From DAIPHL01 sp036771375 (GTDB taxonomy: Bacteria > Synergistota > Synergistia > Synergistales > Synergistaceae), in NCBI GenBank assembly GCA_036771375.1, contig DAIPHL010000082.1, forward strand, positions 1-10,130: a stretch of DNA of 10,130 nt, read 5' to 3'. The notes under the pieces were generated by a model, which was not told the DNA's origin, ran no database searches, and saw nothing but the letters and a program-made list of their open reading frames with translations. This document shows, piece after piece, positions 1-5,152 of this stretch (positions within the stretch are counted from its first letter, which is position 1; each line of letters starts with the position of its first letter). The translations under genes and the position numbers were made by a program.

Positions 1-120
1 GGTCGGCGTGTCCGCCCCTTGTGTAAGAAATTCACGTCTTTTCGTTCGGACCGGAATCCTTCGAACGGCGGCCCAGTTGTCCCGGTTTCTTCTTCTCATC
101 CGCCAGTCGGAGAAAAGCCG

Positions 121-150
121 AAAAAAAGGCCGCACGTTCTCCGCACGGCC
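121..150 (-). terminator. Rho-independent terminator of the rubrerythrin gene
   Basis: Read on the minus strand, an 8-bp stem (143-150 with 128-135, two of the pairs being G-U) closes a 7-base loop and is followed directly by seven T residues (127-121). It lies 33 bases past the rubrerythrin stop codon. The T-run exists only in this orientation, so it should end minus-strand transcripts. The remaining leftmost 120 bases hold nothing I can recognise. Confidence 0.8.
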
Positions 151-151
151 T

Positions 152-172
152 CGTTCGAATCATTTTCGAACG
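152..172. repeat. 8-bp perfect hairpin just after the rubrerythrin stop
   Basis: CGTTCGAA at 152-159 and TTCGAACG at 165-172 are perfect inverted copies around a 5-base loop. The hairpin sits between the rubrerythrin stop codon and the T-run terminator. It has no T-run of its own, so it is more likely a transcript 3'-end stabilising structure than a second terminator. That role is inference. Confidence 0.5.
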
Positions 173-183
173 GTCTTCGTCGA

Positions 184-675
184 TCAGTACTTCTTGAAAA
201 CGGAACCCTTCGCCTTGCAGATGGGGCAGAGGTCGGGAGCGCTCCCCTTCTCGATGTAGCCGCAGACCGGGCAGAGGAAGTAGAAGACGCCCGTGTCCTT
301 CGCGTTCAGGTTGTCGAGGGCCTCCTTGTAGAGCCTGGCGTGAACCTCCTCCGCCCCCTTCGCGAACTGAAAGGCGCGGAGTGCTTCCTTCTGTCCCTCT
401 TCCGTCGCGACCTTCTCGAAATCGGGGTACATCGTGGTAAATTCGTAGGTCTCTCCCTCGATCGCGGTCTGCAGGTTGGCCGCGGTATCCTTCACATTTC
501 CGGCGAGCTTCAGCTCGGCGACCGCATGAATGTTCTCCGCATCCGCCGTGGCGAGGAAAAGCCGGGCGATGTCGTCGTGCCCCTCTTTTTTCGCGACCTC
601 CGCGAAAGCCGCGTACTTCCGGTTTGCCTGGGACTCCCCGGCAAAACCGGCCATCAGGTTCTCCTTCGTCTTCAT
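184..675 (-). CDS. rbr: Rubrerythrin (diiron peroxidase with rubredoxin domain)
   Basis: Rubrerythrin is a cytoplasmic non-haem iron protein that reduces hydrogen peroxide to water in anaerobes, taking electrons through a rubredoxin-like centre. The 163-residue product has the full two-domain layout. An N-terminal four-helix ferritin-like domain carries the diiron ligand motifs GESQAN (E14), AENIH (E47, H50), EGETYE (E75, E78) and EEVH (E109/E110, H112). A C-terminal rubredoxin knuckle has CPVCGY (C135, C138) and CPICKA (C150, C153). A longer frame begins at 693, but the ATG at 675 is preceded by GGGAGG about ten bases upstream, so I chose it. The gene appears monocistronic, with its own promoter (746-774) and terminator (121-150). 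All expected metal ligands are present, so the protein should be active. Family assignment is secure; the exact electron donor is unknown. Confidence 0.97.
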   Translation of the reverse strand: MKTKENLMAGFAGESQANRKYAAFAEVAKKEGHDDIARLFLATADAENIHAVAELKLAGNVKDTAANLQTAIEGETYEFTTMYPDFEKVATEEGQKEALRAFQFAKGAEEVHARLYKEALDNLNAKDTGVFYFLCPVCGYIEKGSAPDLCPICKAKGSVFKKY

Positions 676-717
676 AACAACAATCCCTCCCATACTTTTG
701 CTGTATTGCCTTCAATC

Positions 718-733
718 GGCGCCCGCGCGCGCC
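718..733 (-). promoter_or_regulatory. Small GC hairpin at the 5' end of the rubrerythrin leader
   Basis: GGCGC at 718-722 pairs with GCGCC at 729-733 around six bases. With transcription predicted to start near 739, this would be a hairpin almost at the 5' end of the rubrerythrin mRNA, followed by roughly 40 unpaired bases before the ribosome site. Such 5' hairpins often stabilise a message; that is inference here. Confidence 0.35.
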
Positions 734-745
734 AAATTTAAAAGC

Positions 746-774
746 ATTTTAGTTTGACTGTCCTCCTCTGTCAA
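746..774 (-). promoter_or_regulatory. Sigma70-type promoter of rubrerythrin
   Basis: On the minus strand there is a perfect -35 TTGACA (774-769), a 17-base spacer and a -10 TAAAAT (751-746), about 70 bases upstream of the rubrerythrin start. The -35 and spacer hold an inverted repeat, TTGAC (754-758) and GTCAA (770-774) on the plus strand, separated by 11 bases, which could bind a repressor. No match to the PerR or FNR consensus is evident. Confidence 0.8.
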
Positions 775-805
775 GAAAAAACAAAACGACTCCATCTCTC
801 GCTTT

Positions 806-1486
806 TTACGGGAGGGGCACCCTTGGAAAGACGACATTGGAATCCCGGGCCAGGATTCGCTCCTTGACGTGCCGCAACCGTCGCCCGTCCGGTGGATGCG
901 AGCTGAAACCGGACGGAGTGCTCTTGCCCCCGTAGTGGGAAAGACGTTCGAGCGCCGTGTATATGCCGGTGGGATCCTTGCCTCCCTTGAACGCGAGGTC
1001 CACCGCGAAATCGTCGGCCTCGACCTCCTGCTTTCTGCTGTACCCGGCCGTCGCGAGCCCCGCTCCCGCACCCACGGCAACCTCTCCGAGCGAGCTGTCT
1101 CCAAACAACTTTCCAAGTACCGTCGCTGCGATTCCGACCCCCACCGCGTTTCCGACCCGACCCTGATAGTGCCGAAGCTTCACGTGGCCGGCTTCGTGGG
1201 AGAGGACGCCGAACATCTCCTCGGGACGTGCGAGCAGGTTCATCAATCCCCTGGTCACGGTGACGGATTTTCCCGCGGTGACCCACGCGTTCGGCGTCTT
1301 CTCTTCCTTTATGGAAAGCGGCAGAACGCGCATCTCCGCGATCCTACAGACGTCCTCCCACGCGGATTTCACCTCGGCTTCGGTGACGGTTGCTTCGGAT
1401 GTGAACGCCGTGAAAAAGACGACGACAAAAAGGCAGAGAACGAACACCGCCCTCTTCCGAAAGCTCGTGAAGAAGTTTTCGCTCAT
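806..1486 (-). CDS. M48-family zinc metalloprotease, exported
   Basis: The 226-residue product starts with a charged segment followed by a hydrophobic stretch (about residues 12-29), which fits a Sec signal peptide (possible cut after residue 32) or a membrane anchor. There is no convincing lipobox. The protease core has the zinc motif HEAGH at 97-101 and a downstream SRKQEVEADDFA (150-161), whose first glutamate (E154) is the expected third zinc ligand. A glycine/alanine-rich hydrophobic segment (about 112-147) lies between them, followed by SHPPDGRRL (196-204), the usual distal M48 motif. This matches short periplasmic M48 peptidases of the BepA/LoiP kind, but it lacks the TPR domain of BepA. 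Its likely role is degrading misfolded envelope proteins (inference). The ATG at 1486 has GGAGGTG just upstream. No clear terminator separates it from rubrerythrin, which nevertheless has its own promoter. Confidence 0.92.
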   Translation of the reverse strand: MSENFFTSFRKRAVFVLCLFVVVFFTAFTSEATVTEAEVKSAWEDVCRIAEMRVLPLSIKEEKTPNAWVTAGKSVTVTRGLMNLLARPEEMFGVLSHEAGHVKLRHYQGRVGNAVGVGIAATVLGKLFGDSSLGEVAVGAGAGLATAGYSRKQEVEADDFAVDLAFKGGKDPTGIYTALERLSHYGGKSTPSGFSSHPPDGRRLRHVKERILARDSNVVFPRVPLP

Positions 1487-1592
1487 CGACAGGCACCTCC
1501 GATCTTTCCCAAAATATCCATTTCGATTTTTTCATGATAAAGAAAAGAATTTTTTCGGCATCAGCCCTTTGTTGTATTTTTTCGAAATCATC

Positions 1593-1970
1593 ATGACGGA
1601 CGGCAAAAGCTTAAAAGACGAATGGTACAGGGTCTACTCTCTCGGCAAGCTCGGAAACAAGGCCTCGACGATATTCGCCGACAAGCAAAACGCGTACATC
1701 CTGGTGGACCGCGCCACGTACCTCATCCATAAAAAGAACATCGAGCTGGTCCCCCTGGTACAAAAGGACAAGCTGCTTCTCAACTACATCGCGGCGATCC
1801 AGGTCAATCCGGCGAAATTCCCGAAGGTCAACGAGAGCGCCTCGAAGGCGTTCATCGACTGGCTCTGCAAAGACGAGGCTCAGACGATCATCTGGGACTT
1901 CCAGGTGAAAAAATACAAAGAGCCCCTCTTTTTTCCGAACTCCGACGAATGGAGGGCAACCCATAAGTAG
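1593..1970 (+). pseudogene. C-terminal remnant of a TupA-like tungstate-binding protein
   Basis: The 125 codons resemble the second half of tungstate ABC transporter substrate-binding proteins (TupA, normally about 270 residues). Recognisable pieces are EWYRVYSLG (cf. EWY...GQGMG), AYILVDRATYL (cf. AYTLTDRGTYL), LVQKDKLLLNYIAAIQVNP, FPKVNESASKAFIDWL and KYKEPLFFP (cf. YGQPLFFP). The N-terminal half, including the signal peptide and the first oxyanion-binding motif, is missing. In frame upstream there is only non-homologous sequence that runs into the antisense of the M48 gene. The first ATG (1593) has no ribosome site; the region is AT-rich instead. No tupB or tupC follows. I therefore read it as a 5'-truncated gene relic that has kept an open frame, so the deletion may be recent. 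A small cytoplasmic protein expressed from the ATG at 1593 cannot be excluded. Confidence 0.72.
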
Positions 1971-2067
1971 GAGGGCTCGCCCGAATCGGACGGGATGCGT
2001 GAAAACCGCGCCGCGGGGTTGAAGAACGGCATCTCCCGAGGCGTCTTGATCCGTAACGTAAATCTCC

Positions 2068-2105
2068 GGTCGCGGGGCGGGCCTTCATGGGTTCGCCCCG
2101 CGGCC
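2068..2105. repeat. 12-bp GC-rich inverted repeat, possible terminator of the tupA remnant
   Basis: GGTCGCGGGGCG (2068-2079) pairs with CGCCCCGCGGCC (2094-2105), one pair being G-U, around a 14-base loop. On the plus strand it is followed by only three T residues, so termination would be weak. It may be the old terminator of the tungstate-transporter transcription unit, or a repetitive extragenic palindrome. Confidence 0.5.
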
Positions 2106-2109
2106 TTTC

Positions 2110-2134
2110 GCAGGCGGCGTGAAACGCCGCCTGC
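2110..2134. repeat. 10-bp perfect GC hairpin
   Basis: GCAGGCGGCG (2110-2119) and CGCCGCCTGC (2125-2134) form a perfect stem with a TGAAA loop, four bases after the preceding inverted repeat. Neither strand has a T-run next to it, so it is not an ordinary intrinsic terminator. Two tight hairpins in a row resemble a REP-type element; a genome-wide copy count would decide. Confidence 0.55.
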
Positions 2135-2231
2135 AACTCGCGGGAGCCGCGTCGGAGGATGCGCGCAGAGCCGCGCCGTGCGTTGACTTTCTCCACGATT
2201 TTGTTTCGCTCCTCCCTGAAGTTCGCTTGTC

Positions 2232-2260
2232 TTGACAAATAGTTAGCCCCTCAATACAAT
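2232..2260 (+). promoter_or_regulatory. Strong sigma70-type promoter of the feo operon
   Basis: A perfect -35 TTGACA (2232-2237), an optimal 17-base spacer and a -10 TACAAT (2255-2260) precede feoA1 by about 50 bases. Transcription should start near 2267. Near-consensus elements imply high unrepressed activity, so control is probably by a repressor; a palindrome sits at the predicted start site. Confidence 0.88.
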
Positions 2261-2263
2261 TGA

Positions 2264-2275
2264 AATGAGCTCATT
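2264..2275. promoter_or_regulatory. Palindromic operator candidate at the feo transcription start
   Basis: AATGAGCTCATT is a perfect 12-bp palindrome beginning three bases after the feo -10 box and centred at about the expected +1. Placement there is typical of a repressor site that blocks open-complex formation. It does not fit the Fur consensus (GATAATGAT repeats) or the long DtxR/IdeR consensus well, so the cognate regulator is unknown. A chance palindrome of this length is possible but unlikely at exactly this position. Confidence 0.5.
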
Positions 2276-2310
2276 GTTCTTTCATTCTCTCCAACTCGGA
2301 GGTGTGTGTT

Positions 2311-2526
2311 ATGTTGCCGTTGGTTTCGGCTCCGTTGGGCATGGAGGTCACCGTCGCGAAAATCAACGCCGAGGAAAAGGTAAAAAAACACCTGGAAGAT
2401 CTCGGCATCCTGGCTGGCCAGCCGATCACGCTCATGGCGGACAGCATGGGAAACAGCGTTGTCCGGGTCAAGGAAAGCCGCTTGGTCCTCAACCAGGACC
2501 TGGCGGAAAAGATATACGTGATGTGA
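2311..2526 (+). CDS. feoA: FeoA-domain protein, first of two
   Basis: FeoA proteins are small SH3-like cytoplasmic partners of the ferrous iron permease FeoB. This 71-residue protein has the typical pattern: an N-terminal strand (GMEVTVAKI, 10-18), a helix (about 21-31) leading to the signature LGILAGQPI (31-39), then strands ending in RVKESRLVLNQDLAEKIYV. The ATG at 2311 is preceded by GGAGG (2298-2302) at eight bases; an in-frame GTG at 2302 overlaps that site and is rejected. It is the first gene of the operon, 33 bases before the second feoA. It differs clearly from that copy (for example VVRVKESRLVLNQ here against ICIRGYELSVRKSEA there), so the two are old paralogues rather than a recent duplication. 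Confidence 0.93.
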   Translation: MLPLVSAPLGMEVTVAKINAEEKVKKHLEDLGILAGQPITLMADSMGNSVVRVKESRLVLNQDLAEKIYVM

Positions 2527-2559
2527 CAAGACCCGTAAAGGCAGGAGGTTTTCGAGACA

Positions 2560-2802
2560 ATGCAAAAAAGTTTGATGGATTTTACGCCAGGCGAGAGGGG
2601 CGTGGTGCTTCGAGTCGGCGGGGAGGGACTCCTGAAAAGACGCCTCTTCGACATGGGCATCACTCCGGGAGTGGAGATCACGATGCGCAAAGAAGCGCCT
2701 CTCGGAGATCCGATCGAAATCTGTATCAGAGGATATGAGCTCTCCGTCCGGAAATCCGAAGCGGAGGCCGTCACGATGAAGACGATCGGAGGCGATCATT
2801 GA
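2560..2802 (+). CDS. feoA: FeoA-domain protein, second of two
   Basis: This 80-residue protein is the more canonical FeoA. It has TPGERGVVLRVGG (9-21), the signature RRLFDMGITPGVEI (27-40) and the conserved C-terminal block APLGDPIEICIRGYELSVRK (46-65). It probably docks on FeoB or modulates its GTPase domain. AGGAGG (2543-2548) lies 11 bases before the ATG. Its stop codon overlaps the feoB start by one base, which implies translational coupling and near-equal synthesis with FeoB. Two FeoA proteins per FeoB is a common arrangement in anaerobic bacteria. Confidence 0.95.
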   Translation: MQKSLMDFTPGERGVVLRVGGEGLLKRRLFDMGITPGVEITMRKEAPLGDPIEICIRGYELSVRKSEAEAVTMKTIGGDH

Positions 2803-4886
2803 TGCGTTTTGCACTGGCGGGCAATCCAAACAGCGGGAAGACCACCCTCTTCAACACCCTCACGGGAAGCACGGCCCACGTCGGAAACTGGCCGGGCGTC
2901 ACGGTGGACAGGAAGGAAGGAGTCTACCGGGAGCTCTCTGAAAAAATCGACATCATCGATCTTCCGGGGATATACTCCCTCTCTCCCTACACGCCGGAGG
3001 AGGTCGTCTCGCGAAACTACATCATGGAGGAGAGCCCCGACCTGGTGATCAACATCGTGGACGCCACGAACCTCGAGCGGAACCTCTACCTCACGACCCA
3101 GCTTCTCGAGTCCGACATTCCCGTGGTCGTCGCGCTCAACATGATGGACGTGCTCGAAAAAGAGGGAAGCGAGATCGACGCGGAGCGGCTCTCCGAACAG
3201 CTCGGCGTTCCCGTCGTCGCGATCAGCGCGCTTCGCTCCGAAGGCATCCGGAAGTTGATGGAAAAAGCCGTCGAGACCGCGCGGGTTCCCCGTGCCGGAT
3301 CCTCCCCCATCGAACGTTCCACGCTTGCCCCGGCCTTCGCGCGGATCGTCGCACTCATGCGGGAGAAAAAGACTCCACACCCCGTATTCAAGGCGATAAA
3401 GGCCCTGGAGGGAGACTCTCTCTACGCCGAGGAGAACACGGACATCGCGGAGTCCCTGGCGGCGATCCGAGGCGACATTGCGCTGGATCCCATTCTGGAG
3501 GGGGATTTCGAGGCCGCCGTCGCGGATGTCCGTTACAAATACATCACCGAACACTGCCGGCAGCTCCTCAAACGCGCCGGCAGGACCGAGCTCACTTACT
3601 CCGACAAGATCGACGCTGTCTTGACTCATAAATTGTTTGGGCTGCCTATCTTTTTCCTCTTCATGTACATCGTCTTCCACCTGACCTTTGCGGAATCGAT
3701 GATGTTCACGGAACACTTTACGGAGGAAGGGATCGCCTCCCCCGGCGTCATGTTGCAGACGTGGATGGAAGAATTCACGGGCTGGTTCTCTGCGGCCGCC
3801 GGGGACTTCCTCGCTGCACAAGGGGCCTCGGACTGGGCCATGGGACTCCTCGTCGACGGGTTGCTCGCGGGAATCGGAGCCGTTTTGAGCTTCCTTCCCC
3901 AGATCCTGATGCTCTTTCTGTTCCTTTCCATCATGGAGGACACGGGATACATGGCCCGCGCCGCATTTCTCATGGACCGGGTTCTCCGGAGGTTCGGCCT
4001 TTCCGGCAAGGCCTTCCTCCCCCTGCTGATGGGTTTCGGCTGTTCGGTTCCCGCCATGATGGGCGCTCGAACGCTCAACGACGAAAAGGAACGGCGTCTC
4101 ACGATCATGTTGATGCCATTTTTCTCCTGCGGCGCCAAACTTCCGATCTGGTCGATGTTCTCCGCCGCGATCTTTCCGGAGAACGCAGACAAGGTCGTCT
4201 TCGGCATCTACGTGATCGGGATCGTCTCGGCCGTGATCGTCGCGATCGTTCTGCGCTCGACCATTCTCAAGGGCTCGGCCTCGGTCTTCATTCTCGAGCT
4301 TCCGGCATATCACCTGCCGAGGCTCAAGAACCTCATCCTTCATCTCTGGGAAAAGCTGAAGGGATTCGTGATCCGGGTCTCCACGATTCTCATGGGTGCC
4401 ACGGTGGTCATCTGGTTTCTCTCCAACTTCGACTTCGGCCTGAAAATGGTCGATGCGAACAGCCAGGAGAGCATCGTCGGTGTGCTGGGATCGTTCGTGA
4501 CGCCACTTTTCGTCCCCCTCGGCTTCGCTTCGTCTCCCGACGCGTGGAAGGCCGTCGTCGCGATCGTGACGGGACTCATCGCCAAGGAGATGGTCGTCTC
4601 GACGCTCGGCGTGCTCTACACCCCGGGTACGGAGGGAGATGCGCTCGAAGACGAAAAAGCCGCCGGAGCCCTCAGCCTGGCGCTCGTCGCGAGTTTTTCC
4701 CCCGCAGCCGCGCTCTCGTTCATGACGTTCAACCTCCTCTCCGTTCCCTGTATGGCGGCGGTGGCGACCGCCAACGCAGAGCTGCGCAGCGCGAAATGGA
4801 TCTGGATCACGATCGGCGTATGGATGGCGACGGCGTGGATCGGTTCGTTCATCGTATACCACGTCGCCGGGCTCTTTGGACTGTAA
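2802..4886 (+). CDS. feoB: FeoB ferrous iron transporter, GTPase-permease
   Basis: FeoB imports Fe2+ across the inner membrane. The 694-residue product has an N-terminal G domain with G1 GNPNSGKT (7-14), G2 around T34, G3 DLPG (53-56), G4 NMMD (113-116) and G5 SAL (142-144). A helical GDI-like linker (about 170-275) and a permease domain with roughly eight or more membrane segments from residue 279 follow. Conserved permease motifs are EDTGYMARAAFLMD (378-391), GFGCSVP (411-417), FFSCGAKLP (440-448) and SVPCMAA (647-653). The three cysteines C414, C443 and C650 match those proposed to line the FeoB pore. Length is normal for the shorter FeoB class that lacks the C-terminal extension of the E. 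coli protein. The ATG at 2802 has GGAGG nine bases upstream; an adjacent TTG (2799) is less likely as the start. Confidence 0.98.
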   Translation: MRFALAGNPNSGKTTLFNTLTGSTAHVGNWPGVTVDRKEGVYRELSEKIDIIDLPGIYSLSPYTPEEVVSRNYIMEESPDLVINIVDATNLERNLYLTTQLLESDIPVVVALNMMDVLEKEGSEIDAERLSEQLGVPVVAISALRSEGIRKLMEKAVETARVPRAGSSPIERSTLAPAFARIVALMREKKTPHPVFKAIKALEGDSLYAEENTDIAESLAAIRGDIALDPILEGDFEAAVADVRYKYITEHCRQLLKRAGRTELTYSDKIDAVLTHKLFGLPIFFLFMYIVFHLTFAESMMFTEHFTEEGIASPGVMLQTWMEEFTGWFSAAAGDFLAAQGASDWAMGLLVDGLLAGIGAVLSFLPQILMLFLFLSIMEDTGYMARAAFLMDRVLRRFGLSGKAFLPLLMGFGCSVPAMMGARTLNDEKERRLTIMLMPFFSCGAKLPIWSMFSAAIFPENADKVVFGIYVIGIVSAVIVAIVLRSTILKGSASVFILELPAYHLPRLKNLILHLWEKLKGFVIRVSTILMGATVVIWFLSNFDFGLKMVDANSQESIVGVLGSFVTPLFVPLGFASSPDAWKAVVAIVTGLIAKEMVVSTLGVLYTPGTEGDALEDEKAAGALSLALVASFSPAAALSFMTFNLLSVPCMAAVATANAELRSAKWIWITIGVWMATAWIGSFIVYHVAGLFGL

Positions 4887-4913
4887 CATCGGGAAGGACG
4901 GTCTGTTTTCACA

Positions 4914-5060
4914 ATGAAAGGAATCGACTTGGCGGTCATCGCATTGATCGTGGCGTTGCTCACGGCGACGGCGATCTACCATGTCCGGAGGAGACGGCGC
5001 GGCGAATCGAGCTGTCCCTGCTGCGACAAGAGAGATCACTGTTCGCGTGACAAACGCTGA
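4914..5060 (+). CDS. FeoB-associated Cys-rich membrane mini-protein
   Basis: This 48-codon gene starts 27 bases after feoB and ends just before the operon terminator. The protein has a single N-terminal membrane helix (about residues 4-22), then a cluster of five arginines (25-29), and a short cytoplasmic tail with SSCPCCDKRDHC (32-43). Its four cysteines (C34, C36, C37, C43), with D41 and H42, could bind metal. Topology by the positive-inside rule puts the cysteines in the cytoplasm next to FeoB. Small proteins of this design (FeoB-associated Cys-rich membrane protein family) follow feoB in many Firmicutes and Synergistota and fill the place of FeoC; their function is not established. The ribosome site is weak (AAGGA about 15 bases upstream), so it may rely on coupling to feoB. 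Confidence 0.8.
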   Translation: MKGIDLAVIALIVALLTATAIYHVRRRRRGESSCPCCDKRDHCSRDKR

Positions 5061-5080
5061 AAACACTTCGCCGAAGAAAG

Positions 5081-5125
5081 AGAAAGGGGCCGCGTGCCAA
5101 AAGCGCGCGGCCCCTTCTCGTCTTC
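5081..5125. terminator. Bidirectional terminator between feo and the chemoreceptor gene
   Basis: A 12-bp GC stem (5086-5097 with 5103-5114, one G-U pair) closes a CAAAA loop. On the plus strand it is followed by TTCTCGTCTTC and comes 25 bases after the feo operon. On the minus strand it is followed by TTTCTCTTTCTTC and comes 38 bases after the chemoreceptor stop. Both convergent units probably end here. The plus-strand T tract is the weaker of the two. Confidence 0.85.
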
Positions 5126-5152
5126 ACGGTTTGCCGGACAGGAGGGAGGCGG

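Larger units (their letters stand above)
1971..2231. other. Intergenic stretch upstream of feo, no convincing gene
   Basis: Nothing here looks like a coding gene. A 63-codon open frame on the plus strand (1995-2186) runs through both hairpins, has an Arg/Gly/Pro-rich composition and no well-placed ribosome site, so I do not call it. The stretch holds two adjacent GC-rich inverted repeats (listed separately) and then becomes AT-richer toward the feo promoter. No tupB or tupC sequence is recognisable after the tupA remnant. Confidence 0.6.

Noticed and set aside
1..120. TTCGAA-containing stretch near the left end, considered as a tRNA T-arm
   Set aside because: The flanking bases do not form T, anticodon or acceptor stems on either strand.
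1995..2186. 63-codon frame downstream of the tupA remnant, considered as a tupB remnant or small gene
   Set aside because: It has no membrane helix or TupB similarity, runs through two hairpins, and the only GGAGG lies about 20 bases before the start.
2255..2277. Fur box overlapping the feo promoter
   Set aside because: Only a few positions agree with the GATAATGATAATCATTATC consensus, so the palindrome is reported without naming a regulator.
2796..5066. A 756-codon open frame on the minus strand opposite feoB
   Set aside because: It is very rich in Arg, Asp, Glu and His with no domain pattern, and it is exactly antisense to feoB, whose motifs are unmistakable. It arises from GC-rich codon use.
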